A DNA stretch of 64,000 bases from Gammaproteobacteria bacterium. Lineage in GTDB: Bacteria > Pseudomonadota > Gammaproteobacteria > Enterobacterales > Alteromonadaceae. Each line of letters opens with the position of its first letter. Position 1 is the stretch's first letter. The notes under the pieces were generated by a model that was not told the DNA's origin, ran no database searches, and saw nothing but the letters and a program-made list of their open reading frames with translations. The stretch is taken from the NCBI GenBank assembly GCA_018825965.1, contig JAHKAA010000038.1, positions 1-64,000 on the forward strand. The letters run 5' to 3'. Below are positions 1 to 8,755 of this stretch, piece by piece. A program made the translations under genes and the position numbers.

Positions 1-2
1 AT

Positions 3-89
3 CACTCTCACATCTTACAAATTAAAGGAGAAAGCTATCGGATCAAAGAAAAGAAACAAGCCGGATTAATGGATAAACCCAAGGAGTAG
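3..89 (+). CDS. istB: IstB-like transposition helper ATPase, C-terminal fragment
   Basis: An open frame enters from the left edge and stops at TAG 87-89. The 28 visible residues (HSHILQIKGESYRIKEKK and on) resemble the extreme C-terminus of IS21 IstB proteins, which ends in a His-x-Ile/Leu-x-Gly-Glu-Ser stretch followed by basic residues. IstB is the AAA+ partner that activates the IstA transposase. The AAA+ core lies outside the window, so the call rests on this short tail and on the terminal repeats that follow immediately. A second frame (1-69) is also open but resembles nothing I know. Confidence 0.5.
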   Translation, partial: HSHILQIKGESYRIKEKKQAGLMDKPKE

Positions 90-136
90 TGGATCACTTT
101 TAGATTGTTGCTGTGGATCACTTTTAGACTGTTGTT
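89..136. repeat. Two tandem 24-bp terminal repeats of the IS21-type end
   Basis: Copies at 89-112 and 113-136 share the core GTGGATCACTTTTAGA and differ at two positions. In IS21-family elements such repeats at the ends are binding sites for the IstA transposase. The first copy begins on the last base of the IstB stop codon. Confidence 0.7.
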
Positions 137-225
137 GACATCTTTTTGCCGGAGGCAGCTGCATCGACAAATCCACTGCTGTTAAACTCACTGTATTGAG
201 GTGTGATTTGGTCTTCACAAGGAAG

Positions 226-1221
226 ATGGCTGTGGTGAAAACGCTGCTTATAATGGTTGTGTTGTGGTGCACATGGTGTGAGGCGTCAACAGGACAAACT
301 ATTGTCGTATGGATGAAAAATGGTGACAGATTAACTGGCACTATCACTCAGCAAGACAAAAAGATTGTATTTCTGAACTTGCCTTATTCAGGGCAAGTAC
401 AATTGCCCAGAGCTCAGATTGATCGTATTGAGCTGCCAGAAATAGCGGCCATTGAAGTGAAGTCTGCTGCTGTCCCCTCAGAAGGGGGAGTGGTAAAAAA
501 CCAGCCCGTCAGGCAATCCAGTGTAGATTTAACAGCGGGCAAAAAGCGCAGTAGCAACAGCACGGATAATCTGGGCTTTAAAACTGCATTTGAGCAACGT
601 GATGATAATGTGCGACTGACCTTTGATGGAAAGTACGATTACGAAACCAGTAATTCGCTGAAGAAAACCCACAAATACCTGTTGAATCCCGGTGCAGACT
701 ATTTTTTTCAACCTGCGCTGTTTTGGCGTAATAAGCTGGATTACGCTCAGGATTTTATTGCTTCAGAATACAAAAATGTCGATTTAAGTTCTGGCCTGGG
801 GTACAGCTTTTACGACACAGCTGAGCTCAGGGTAGAGCTGATAGTTCTGGCCGGTATCAAACGAACTTACTTTAAAGACAGGGCCGGGCTGGAACTGGTG
901 CTGGGGGACAGGCAAAGTCTGGATTTTCGCCATATTCAGCTGGAGTGGGATTTGCGTTATGTATGGCCAGGCAGCAGTTTTGAGCTTTTTAACGAAGGCA
1001 GTTATTTAAAACCTGTGAATCAACCTGTGAGTTTTCTCAAATTTAAGCAGGATGTGAATTTGAGTACAGGTCTGAGTTATTACCTGACGGAGCGTATCCG
1101 TTTGTCATTTTCGGTGGATTTTGACTGGTCAAAAATTGATCTGGTATTGCCACCTGATCTGGTGATTCCTGTCGACAGTCGTGATTTACATCAAAAACTC
1201 AGCATAGGGGCTAAGTTTTGA
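226..1221 (+). CDS. DUF481-family outer-membrane protein
   Basis: A 331-residue exported protein. It has an N-terminal hydrophobic signal (VVKTLLIMVVLWCTW), a short domain near residues 25-65 with the sequence VWMKNGDRLTGTI, typical of the N-terminal part of DUF481 proteins, then a C-terminal half of alternating beta strands (YDYETSNSL, YFFQPALFWRNKLDYAQDF) ending in Phe, as in outer-membrane barrels. DUF481 proteins (YdiY-like) have no firm biochemical role. I chose ATG 226 because the signal peptide follows directly; an upstream TTG at 196 adds ten residues and has no ribosome site, and the site before 226 is unusually close. The gene starts about 85 bp after the IS21 end, so its native promoter may have been displaced. 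Confidence 0.75.
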   Translation: MAVVKTLLIMVVLWCTWCEASTGQTIVVWMKNGDRLTGTITQQDKKIVFLNLPYSGQVQLPRAQIDRIELPEIAAIEVKSAAVPSEGGVVKNQPVRQSSVDLTAGKKRSSNSTDNLGFKTAFEQRDDNVRLTFDGKYDYETSNSLKKTHKYLLNPGADYFFQPALFWRNKLDYAQDFIASEYKNVDLSSGLGYSFYDTAELRVELIVLAGIKRTYFKDRAGLELVLGDRQSLDFRHIQLEWDLRYVWPGSSFELFNEGSYLKPVNQPVSFLKFKQDVNLSTGLSYYLTERIRLSFSVDFDWSKIDLVLPPDLVIPVDSRDLHQKLSIGAKF

Positions 1222-1249
1222 AAAAGGGGCTGAGTTTTGACTCAGCCCC
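1221..1249 (-). terminator. Rho-independent terminator of the S8 protease gene
   Basis: A perfect 9-bp stem, GGGGCTGAG (1226-1234) with CTCAGCCCC (1241-1249), has a 6-nt loop. On the minus strand it is followed by TTTTT (1225-1221), so it is oriented for the gene ending at 1261. It probably also slows readthrough from the convergent DUF481 gene. Confidence 0.8.
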
Positions 1250-1260
1250 AATCCAGTGAT

Positions 1261-3066
1261 TTAAAGCTTGATAGACGCACTGGCACTGCACTTCGTTGTG
1301 CTTGCAGCTTCACAAACTTTGTAGCTATAAGTGCCACGGTTTAACGGGCCGTCGCGGTGTGCGCCGTCGTTAGCTGTGGTCAGTACTTTTACATTGTTGC
1401 GGTACAGGTCTACTGAACTGGTAGTAGCGCTTGCCCAGGTCAGGTCAACATAACTCTTACCTTTGTTTTTTACAGACTTTAACGTCAGGCTGATGTCAGG
1501 AGTTGGGGTACCGCCAGCACAACCATTGGTTGTCAGATACTGATGCGCTGCAGCAGCCTGAACAATACCGTAACCAAAGTACACATCTTTACCAGCAGCG
1601 CCTGCGTCTTTTGCAGTCGCTTTTAACGCATTACGGATTTGAGTACCGGTACAGCTTGGGTGGTTTGACCACACCAGAGCTGCGACACCAGCTACAGCCG
1701 GAGTTGCCATAGAAGTACCACTCATCAGGCCATAATCGCTGGTGCCAATGTGAATAGAAACAGTAGTTGCTGCCAGCAGAGCAGTTCTGTCTTCAAAAGC
1801 AGCACCTACAGCCGGGATGGATGTAGTGTTGGCTGAGCCTTCACCTAAAGTACCGTATAACATGCCTGCAGTGTTGTTGATCAATATCGCGCCAACGCCA
1901 CCAGAGTTCTGACAGTTTTTCACTTTATCGTGGAAAGAAATCACACCACGGTCAATCATACAGATTTTACCTGCAGCACCTGAGTTTATGCTTTCAGCTG
2001 TGCCCATAAAGAAAGTGGCTGCACTGGCAGACCCAGGGTTTTCCATCGCAGAAGTTGCATAAGGAGTACCGTTGGCGCTTAAGGTCGCGCTGGTTGCCAT
2101 ATCGGCTGGATAAGTAGATAAAGTATCAACACCACCAGCTGTGGCTTCCACGCAGAAAGTTTCGTTGGTCTGGCCATTCAGGGTGCAGCTTGGGAATTGG
2201 GAGAAGTCAGCAATGTTGTTGTTATTGTCGTTAGCGCCGATCATCATCACTGAAGGGTAACCAGCTGGGTAAGAACGTACGTTATTACCGTCGTTACCAG
2301 CTGCAGCTAAAACTAAACCACCGCCATCAGTAAAAGTTTTAAAGGCGTTAGATTCAGTAGTGTTAGAACCACCACCACCCAAGCTCATGCTGATAATATT
2401 TGAGCCTGCGTTTTTACATTTTTGTGCAGCAAAGGCCAGATCCGAAGAGTAACCCCAGCCTTCCGCGTTAAATACTTTGATGATATGCATGGCTACACCA
2501 GGTGCCATACCAATTACACCAAAACCGTTGTCAGCTGCACCTATAGTTCCTGCAACGTGAGTGCCGTGTGGGCCGCCGTTGACGTTCCAGTTACCTGTAC
2601 CTGAGTCGTTATCACCTGTGATACTACCCCAGTTAAAGTCTGGGTTAGACTGATCTAAACCTGAGTCAATCACACAAACTTTCATGCCTGCACCAGGGTT
2701 AAATTGCACCTGATTGGCCTGAGACTGATATACAGCATAAGGAGTAATTTGTTGCTGCATTGGATCGCCGGCGTCGTCGTTAAACAGCGCCATAGGTTTA
2801 CGCACTAAGTCTTCTTCAATCAGTTTGATATGTGGGTTCTTTAAAATACCTTTGATGTCATCTACAGATCTGCCGTTAAACTGAGCTGCGATAAAACCAT
2901 CTGCATCTACTTTTACTTCACCACCCAGCTGTTTTGTTAACGCAGTGATAATACCTTTGTTGGCATTGTCGACCTGAATGATCACTCGATCTGCTGCAGC
3001 TGCACTTCCACAACCTAAGGCTAATAAAGTTGCTAATGCAAGTGGATTTAACTTGTTGATTTTCAT
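1261..3066 (-). CDS. Secreted subtilisin-like S8 serine peptidase with PA insert
   Basis: A 601-residue secreted endopeptidase. A Sec signal peptide ends near residue 25 (GCGSAAAA-D). An I9-like propeptide spans about 26-90. The S8 catalytic triad is visible: Asp134 (VIDSGLD), His170 (GTHVAGT) and Ser452 (GTSMATP), with oxyanion Asn258 (AAAGND). A protease-associated domain is inserted at roughly 340-440 between the His and Ser parts. A C-terminal fibronectin-III-like domain covers about 522-601. Cysteines are frequent, as expected of an exported protein with disulphides. It likely digests external protein. The gene is monocistronic, with a terminator at 1221-1249 and a 287-bp upstream gap in which I see no clear operator. 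Confidence 0.93.
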   Translation of the reverse strand: MKINKLNPLALATLLALGCGSAAAADRVIIQVDNANKGIITALTKQLGGEVKVDADGFIAAQFNGRSVDDIKGILKNPHIKLIEEDLVRKPMALFNDDAGDPMQQQITPYAVYQSQANQVQFNPGAGMKVCVIDSGLDQSNPDFNWGSITGDNDSGTGNWNVNGGPHGTHVAGTIGAADNGFGVIGMAPGVAMHIIKVFNAEGWGYSSDLAFAAQKCKNAGSNIISMSLGGGGSNTTESNAFKTFTDGGGLVLAAAGNDGNNVRSYPAGYPSVMMIGANDNNNNIADFSQFPSCTLNGQTNETFCVEATAGGVDTLSTYPADMATSATLSANGTPYATSAMENPGSASAATFFMGTAESINSGAAGKICMIDRGVISFHDKVKNCQNSGGVGAILINNTAGMLYGTLGEGSANTTSIPAVGAAFEDRTALLAATTVSIHIGTSDYGLMSGTSMATPAVAGVAALVWSNHPSCTGTQIRNALKATAKDAGAAGKDVYFGYGIVQAAAAHQYLTTNGCAGGTPTPDISLTLKSVKNKGKSYVDLTWASATTSSVDLYRNNVKVLTTANDGAHRDGPLNRGTYSYKVCEAASTTKCSASASIKL

Positions 3067-3353
3067 TTAGTTGTTCCCATTATTTTTTATTATGTTCTCC
3101 ACTGCGGTTGAGCGTCTATTGTGCTTTGGTCGCAGCTATATGGAGTCTTGTCGCATTTGTGCTGTATATCAGCATCTTCTAAATGCCATTTTTCTGTAAG
3201 TGAATGCAACAGGTGGGTTAATAAATATTTTCAAATGTAATTAAGTGTAACCATTTTCATGTAAAACTATCTGTACAAAAAATGGCTGCAGGCTACAGAA
3301 TAAGCACAATACAAAGCGATCTGAAAAATTCAGCAAAAGATTACAAAAGAGAA

Positions 3354-4340
3354 CTAAGTAGCGATCAGCTCTGCAACGATTTTAAAGGAGTGCTGCCGTG
3401 CTTTTGGGTCGTGCATCATGCTGGTTAACATCAGTTCGTCCGGATGGCTTTGTTCGATAAAATCCAGCAGACCTTTTTTTACTTCAGCCGGATCGCCTAT
3501 CACTGAACAAGCCAGAGCTTTTTCAACATAAGCTTTTTCATGCGCTTGCCAGATGTGGTTCATATCGTCAACTGGCGCTGGTAATAAACCCGGCACACCC
3601 CTGACTAAATTGACAAACTGCTGTTGAGGTGAGGTAAAAAGATGCCGGGCTTCTGCTGTAGTTTCAGCGGCAAATACATTCAGTGCCAGCATCAGATAAG
3701 GTTTATCCAGTTGAGCCGAGGCTTTAAATTCTTTGCGGTATAAAGCAGCAGCCTGAAACATCATGGCCGGGGCAAAATGGGACGCAAAAGCAAAAGGTAA
3801 ACCCAAATGAGCGGCCAGTTGAGCTCCATATAAGCTTGAACCTAAAATCCATAAAGGCACATTCAGGTTTTGCCCCGGCACCGCCTGCACCACTTGATCG
3901 GCTTTTACCGGGCCAAAATACTGCTGCAACTCGAGTATATCTGTTGGGAATTGATCTTCAGTTTCCATTCTATTGCGCCGCAATGCCCGGGCGGTTTGCT
4001 GATCGCTGCCTGGAGCCCTGCCTACACCTAAATCGATGCGGTCCGGATACAGCGTAGCCAAAGTACCAAACTGTTCTGCAATGACTAAAGGTGAATGATT
4101 GGGCAGCATAATGCCACCAGCACCTAAACGAATACGTGAAGTCGCGGCAGCTAAGTGGCTAATGAGCAAAGACGTCGCAGCACTGGCAATGCCCGGCATA
4201 TTGTGATGTTCAGCCAGCCAGTACCTTTTGTAACCCAAAGTCTCTGCCAGTTGCGCTAAGGCTTTGCTGTTGGCAAAACTGTCGGCAACAGAACTGCCTG
4301 AAGAGACAGGGGCTAAATCTAAAATAGAAAAAGGGATCAT
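3354..4340 (-). CDS. LLM-class flavin-dependent oxidoreductase (YhbW-like)
   Basis: A 328-residue bacterial-luciferase-like TIM-barrel protein with FMN-dependent monooxygenase architecture. Motifs typical of the MsnO8/YhbW subfamily are visible: AEHHN at 43-47, [12 protein letters not shown] at 71-82 and [11 protein letters not shown] at 103-113. Length fits the family (about 330). There is no signal peptide, so it is cytosolic. Substrate cannot be told from sequence. The gene stands alone between two differently directed genes. Confidence 0.88.
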   Translation of the reverse strand: MIPFSILDLAPVSSGSSVADSFANSKALAQLAETLGYKRYWLAEHHNMPGIASAATSLLISHLAAATSRIRLGAGGIMLPNHSPLVIAEQFGTLATLYPDRIDLGVGRAPGSDQQTARALRRNRMETEDQFPTDILELQQYFGPVKADQVVQAVPGQNLNVPLWILGSSLYGAQLAAHLGLPFAFASHFAPAMMFQAAALYRKEFKASAQLDKPYLMLALNVFAAETTAEARHLFTSPQQQFVNLVRGVPGLLPAPVDDMNHIWQAHEKAYVEKALACSVIGDPAEVKKGLLDFIEQSHPDELMLTSMMHDPKARQHSFKIVAELIAT

Positions 4341-4563
4341 CAGTACTCCGCAAGGCTGTAATTATCTACATTCAATACCGTTTGGTATGAAACTAATGCA
4401 GCAATGGGTGCAGTACCTTGTGGATTCAAGTCATGTGGTCTATTTAGTCAGGTTTCGCCGCCCAATGCTTTATTTTTTGCGGTGAATAAAACTGAGAGTT
4501 GTGACAGATCAACGAACAACACAAAAATTCAGCTATGCTGAGATCAAATACCTAAGGCTATGA

Positions 4564-5844
4564 ATGATGGCTGGATTTGACCTCACACTGGCGCAGAACT
4601 TTTTGATTGCGCTGCTTATTGGTGCCTTGGTTGGCATTGAGCGGGAAAAACACAAACACAATGATCACCCCGGCTCTTTTGCCGGAGTGCGGACTTACAT
4701 TTTATTTGCTCAATTGGGGGCTGTCAGTGCCTGGTTGTCTGTGTTTTTGCAAACGCCATGGTTGTTTATTGCGGCTTTGTCGGCAGTGTCTGTGACAGTA
4801 CTCTGTGCTTATTATCTGGAAAACAAAGTCAAAGCTGTGGCTTTGGGATTAACCAGCGAGTTGTCTGCTATTACTGTGTGTTTATTAGGCGGTGCTGTCA
4901 TTTTTGGTTTTGCAGAAATAGCCGTCTCTCTGGCTATTTTCACTTCGGCTATTCTGGCGTTTCGGGAGCCTTTGCATGGCTTGATCAGCAAAATAGCTGC
5001 AGATGATCTGTATGCAGGCCTGAAATTGCTGATCGCCAGCTTTATTGTCTTGCCCTTGTTGCCGAATGAAACAATAGACCCCTGGCAGGCACTCAACCCT
5101 TATAAGCTCTGGTTGCTGGTGATTTTAATTTCTGCTTTGTCTTTAGTAGGTTATATAGCAGTACGCTCTTTAGGTTCAGTCAAAGGCACTATGATCACAG
5201 CTCTGACCGGTGGCCTGGTGTCATCTACAGCCATGACTTTAAGTTTTGCCCGCAGCAGTAAAACCGAAAATGATAGTGGGGCAGCTAACCGGCTGGCAGC
5301 TGGCATTTTAGTGTCCTGGCTGGTGATGTTTGGCCGGGTGATACTGATTGTAACTGCTATATCTGTGCCTTTAATGCAGCAACTGTTATGGCCTTTAGTG
5401 GGATTGGCTTTAGTCACCGCAGTACTGGCTATGGCTTTTTTTCTGGCCAGTCACAGACTGCAATCCGCCTCTGTTGCTACTGCTGTGCCTGTGAATAATC
5501 CTTTTAGTTTATGGTCGGCTATCCAGTTTGCTTTGTTGTTTGCGCTGGTACTGCTGCTGGTTAAACTGGCTGAGTATTATGCACCAGGTCAGGGGTTGTA
5601 TTGGCTGGCCGCTTTAGCGGGTTTAACTGATGTGGATGCTATTAGTTTATCCCTGGCCGATTATGCCAGTCGTGGTCAGTCTGTTCAGTTGGCGGCTACC
5701 GCTATCGGCATCGCTATCTTCAGTAATTCTTTGCTAAAAACAACCATGGTATGGGGGGCCGGGGCTCAACAGCTGGCACTGCGTATCTCTGCAGCTATGC
5801 TGGTGCTGAGTCTGGCAGGGCTGCTACTGTTTAGTTTTTCCTGA
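4564..5844 (+). CDS. MgtC/SapB family membrane protein with DUF4010 domain
   Basis: A 426-residue polytopic membrane protein. The N-terminal MgtC/SapB-type domain (about 10-135) carries LLIGALVGIEREK near residues 17-28, the family signature. The remainder (about 165-400) is a DUF4010 region with many hydrophobic helices (for example LWLLVILISALSLVGYIAV). MgtC proteins of pathogens affect ATP synthase and magnesium homeostasis; the long MgtC-DUF4010 form found in free-living bacteria is uncharacterised. Two adjacent ATGs (4564, 4567) follow a weak AAGG site. No partner gene is evident. Confidence 0.82.
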   Translation: MMAGFDLTLAQNFLIALLIGALVGIEREKHKHNDHPGSFAGVRTYILFAQLGAVSAWLSVFLQTPWLFIAALSAVSVTVLCAYYLENKVKAVALGLTSELSAITVCLLGGAVIFGFAEIAVSLAIFTSAILAFREPLHGLISKIAADDLYAGLKLLIASFIVLPLLPNETIDPWQALNPYKLWLLVILISALSLVGYIAVRSLGSVKGTMITALTGGLVSSTAMTLSFARSSKTENDSGAANRLAAGILVSWLVMFGRVILIVTAISVPLMQQLLWPLVGLALVTAVLAMAFFLASHRLQSASVATAVPVNNPFSLWSAIQFALLFALVLLLVKLAEYYAPGQGLYWLAALAGLTDVDAISLSLADYASRGQSVQLAATAIGIAIFSNSLLKTTMVWGAGAQQLALRISAAMLVLSLAGLLLFSFS

Positions 5845-6056
5845 GTGGTTTGCATCAGGTTGTCGGCTTGAAGTTGTCAGTGAAGCAGGCTGCGTCTTTA
5901 TTGCTTTAGATGTACCGGGTGCTTTGGCAGATCATTCCATTGCAAAAGACAATAGGTTAAAGCTTATGTTGCCCGCTTTATTCGGCACAAAAAGCTAAAA
6001 CAAGTTGACTCAAAGCGCCGAATTGTCTTAACTCAGGCCCTCTGACGTGAGGCTGT

Positions 6057-6980
6057 ATGAGCAAAGCAACAAAACCATCTGAAATTACCTTACCACCCAA
6101 AGATTTGGGCTGGGGGACAGTGCTGAATTTTCTGATTGAAAAATTTCATCGTATTGATGCTGCCACCTGGCAACAACGAGTTGCTGATGGCAAAGTTTAT
6201 TGGTTTGGTGGCGAAGCTATCGGTGCAACTACCGCATTTTTACCTAGCCGCCGCGTTTGTTATTACCGTGAAGTTGTGGCCGAGCCTGTGATTCCTTTTG
6301 CCCATCAGATTTTGTATCAGGATGAGCATATTGTTGTCGCCTGCAAACCACATTTTTTACCCGTGACGCCAGGCGGTGAATTTGTTAACGAATGTCTGCT
6401 GGAAAGAGTGAAACGTGATACGGGTTTGCATGATGTGGTGGCTGTGCACCGGCTGGATAAAGAAACAGCAGGTTTGGTGCTGTTTTCTGTCAATAGCCAA
6501 AGCAGGCCTTTGTATTATCAGCTTTTTGCACAAGGACATATCCGTAAAAGTTATCAGGCGGTGGCCCTGTTATCTGAAGAACTTCAGCAACCCGAATTAC
6601 CACAAAGCTGGCAGGTAAAAAACCGGCTGGAAAAATCAACGCCGGCTTTTTTAATGCAACAAGTGGATGGGGACGTGAATGCCTTTTCCAGCCTGACTCT
6701 GGTGGAAAAACGCGCTGAACTTGGATTGTTTGAACTTTGCCCCCATACAGGAAAAACCCACCAGTTGAGGTTACATATGTTGTCTGTGGGTTGCCCTATT
6801 TTATTTGATAAATATTACCCGGTGTTGCTGCCAAAGCAGCAGCTGGATTTTGCCGAACCTTTGCAATTATTGGCAAAACGCTTAAGTTTTGTTGATCCTG
6901 TGACAGGTCTGGAGCATCAGTTTGAATCACCTCGCCAGTTGCAAAGCTGGCCTGTTATTACCGAATCTAAGGAAAACTAA
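6057..6980 (+). CDS. RluA-family RNA pseudouridine synthase
   Basis: A 307-residue enzyme that isomerises uridine to pseudouridine in RNA. The catalytic loop VHRLDKETAGL (Asp134) matches the RluA signature HRLDxxTSG. The preceding YQDEHIVVACKPHFLPV is the family's typical strand and KP motif. An N-terminal stretch of about 70 residues may be a degenerate S4-like region. The RNA target cannot be assigned; it is not clearly RluA, RluC or RluD. The stop codon overlaps by one base the start of the following monooxygenase-like gene, implying translational coupling. Confidence 0.9.
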   Translation: MSKATKPSEITLPPKDLGWGTVLNFLIEKFHRIDAATWQQRVADGKVYWFGGEAIGATTAFLPSRRVCYYREVVAEPVIPFAHQILYQDEHIVVACKPHFLPVTPGGEFVNECLLERVKRDTGLHDVVAVHRLDKETAGLVLFSVNSQSRPLYYQLFAQGHIRKSYQAVALLSEELQQPELPQSWQVKNRLEKSTPAFLMQQVDGDVNAFSSLTLVEKRAELGLFELCPHTGKTHQLRLHMLSVGCPILFDKYYPVLLPKQQLDFAEPLQLLAKRLSFVDPVTGLEHQFESPRQLQSWPVITESKEN

Positions 6981-7330
6981 TGTCTAAAAAAGTGTATTGC
7001 ATCGCTCAGTTTTTACCAAAACCTGGCAAAGAGGCTGAACTCTTTAAAGTGCTGCAAGGTTTAGAAGCCAATACCTTGCGTGAAGACGGTTGCCTGCACT
7101 ATAGAGTGACCCGTCATATTGCAAGCCCTTTTGCACAAGGCAAAAGTTTTCCAATTGTCTTTAATGAAATCTGGGCCGATATCCAAAGCTTTGAAGCCCA
7201 TTGTCAGCGCAATGAAATTAAAGACTTTTTCCAGACCTGGTGTGTCGCTGAAACAGGCTTGGCTCAGGACTGGAATGTGTGTATTTACAGCGACGAGCCG
7301 GAAAACTTTGACGCGCCACAATTAGGTTAA
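6980..7330 (+). CDS. Antibiotic biosynthesis monooxygenase (ABM) domain protein
   Basis: A 116-residue single-domain protein of the dimeric alpha/beta ABM (YgiN-like) fold. Visible are KPGKEAELFKVLQGLEANTLREDGCLHY, the usual helix and strand, and FNEIWADIQSFEAHCQ, matching the ExWxd...FexH pattern. Members include quinol monooxygenases and many with no known substrate. Start overlaps the pseudouridine synthase stop (TAATG), so the two are co-translated; I see no functional reason for the pairing. Confidence 0.82.
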   Translation: MSKKVYCIAQFLPKPGKEAELFKVLQGLEANTLREDGCLHYRVTRHIASPFAQGKSFPIVFNEIWADIQSFEAHCQRNEIKDFFQTWCVAETGLAQDWNVCIYSDEPENFDAPQLG

Positions 7331-7333
7331 GCT

Positions 7334-8446
7334 CTACAAGGCTGAAGTGACAATCTGTTGCAGCAGTTGCATACCTTGTTGCTGCTGTTGAGTGCTGGTG
7401 CCTGAACTATGGTTTTGTAATAGCACCAGCGTCAGGTTTTTCTCTGGCAGAGTCAAAATAAACTGCCCACCAAAACCCCAGGCCAGTTGCGCCTGTTGTC
7501 CGGATATATCGCCCAACCACCATAAATAACCATAGTTGGTCAGGTTCAGGCTACTGAGTTGGTTTCTCGCTGTGCTGTGCGGGCTGGCAGCCAGTTGAAC
7601 CCAATTGGCAGGAATAAGCTGCTGCTGTTGCCAGCGTCCTTGTTGCTGCAACAATAAACCAATTTTAGCCAGGTCCCGCGCACTGATGGTTAAACCTGCT
7701 CCGCCGTTTATGTATCCGTCCTCAAGTAATTCCCAGCCCGCGTTGGAGATCCCCAAGGGGTCGAATAATTCCTGCTGTGCATAATCAGAAGTCGACATCG
7801 CTGTCGCTTTTTGCAAGATCACTGACAATAAGTGCACTGCTGCTGAGTTGTAGTTAAAACTGGTGCCAGCCGCGCTACTCATTGTTCGTTGCAGTACATA
7901 ACGAGTCGGATCCGCTGACAGTACCCAGTTGTTATAACCAGCAGTGGTGCTTTCATCCCAGCTAATGCCTGAAGTCATAGTTAATAAATGCCGGATCCGG
8001 ATATCCGCTTTATCAGTCAATAAAGTCGCATAGTCGTCACTCAGAAAATCTGTGATAGGTTGTTCGACACTTTGAATATGGCCTTGTGAGATGGCTTTAC
8101 CAATCAGTAACATCATCACAGTTTTGGTGATAGAACGGGTTTGTAATAAATCTGAGGCAGTTTTGCCATGGTAATAGGCTTCTCCGACTAACAAGCCATT
8201 ACGTACCACAGTCAGGGCATACAGAGAGGCTAAGTTTTGCCCATCCTGAAACGCCTGGTTTAAAGTGCTTCTGTCAAAGTGTTCTGCTTCGGCTGTACTG
8301 CCTGGCCAGCCATTGCCTGCTGTTACTTCCCATTCGACTCTGTTAGCTGCTGGAGGAGGGGGAGCGGGGGTTGTATTGTCTGAGGATCCACCGCCACAAC
8401 CGGATAGCAGCATTACAGCGAGGATGTTCAATACAGCTTTAAACAT
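7334..8446 (-). CDS. Serine hydrolase, beta-lactamase class C/PBP-like lipoprotein
   Basis: A 370-residue predicted lipoprotein; the lipobox is LLSGC (Cys17), followed by a Gly/Ser- and Pro-rich linker. The class C beta-lactamase-like fold is shown by SITK (Ser105, Lys108), the tyrosine motif FNYNSAAVHLL (Tyr199) and LLTMTSGISWD. Family members are esterases, D-aminopeptidases or penicillin-binding-like enzymes; true beta-lactamase activity is not implied. The stop lies 3 bp from the convergent ABM gene. Confidence 0.87.
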   Translation of the reverse strand: MFKAVLNILAVMLLSGCGGGSSDNTTPAPPPPAANRVEWEVTAGNGWPGSTAEAEHFDRSTLNQAFQDGQNLASLYALTVVRNGLLVGEAYYHGKTASDLLQTRSITKTVMMLLIGKAISQGHIQSVEQPITDFLSDDYATLLTDKADIRIRHLLTMTSGISWDESTTAGYNNWVLSADPTRYVLQRTMSSAAGTSFNYNSAAVHLLSVILQKATAMSTSDYAQQELFDPLGISNAGWELLEDGYINGGAGLTISARDLAKIGLLLQQQGRWQQQQLIPANWVQLAASPHSTARNQLSSLNLTNYGYLWWLGDISGQQAQLAWGFGGQFILTLPEKNLTLVLLQNHSSGTSTQQQQQGMQLLQQIVTSAL

Positions 8447-8755
8447 AAGGATACTCCTGTTGCAGTTGATGAGAGTCGGTTCATCAGAGGCGTGAACATG
8501 ATCAGTATGGCAAAGTTCATAGACACAGAAAAACTGTAGCAGGCAGAATTGCAGTCGTCATAACAGTTTTATGCGGCGTATTGTGCTGGGGGCGCTGAAA
8601 CTCATTGCGAATAGAGCCGCGATAAAATTAAAACGACTGAAACTGCCGTGCGTTTTTATGTTTTAGTCGCAAATCCATAGTGTAGGCTGGGGAAAGACAA
8701 AGTGGATTTTTAAAAAAAGCCGGTTATTACACCGGCTTTGTGTGTTCAAAGCGTT
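8447..8755. other. Intergenic gap between phoX and the serine hydrolase gene
   Basis: About 310 bp between the start of the minus-strand serine hydrolase and the stop of minus-strand phoX. It holds the phoX terminator (8712-8739) and the hydrolase promoter region. I see no convincing small gene or operator. Confidence 0.5.
8712..8739 (-). terminator. Rho-independent terminator of phoX
   Basis: AAAGCCGGT (8716-8724) pairs with ACCGGCTTT (8731-8739) around a 6-nt loop. On the minus strand the stem is followed by a run of seven T, directly downstream of the phoX stop at 8756. Confidence 0.85.

Larger units (their letters stand above)
1..140 (+). mobile_element. Right end of an IS21-family insertion sequence (partial)
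   Basis: The window opens inside what looks like the right end of an IS21-family element. It holds the last codons of an IstB-like reading frame (3-89), then two 24-bp direct repeats (89-112 and 113-136) differing at two positions, and ends in TTGACA at 140. Read from the other strand the end begins TGTCAAC, and IS21-family ends characteristically start with TGT and carry multiple internal repeats. The rest of the element lies outside the window, so its completeness cannot be judged. The boundary at 140 is inferred from the TGT/ACA rule; no target duplication can be checked. Confidence 0.6.

Noticed and set aside
7334-8446. Serine hydrolase as an antibiotic-resistance beta-lactamase
   Set aside because: SxxK alone also fits esterases and D-aminopeptidases; it is a lipoprotein lacking the residues that would make a beta-lactamase call safe.
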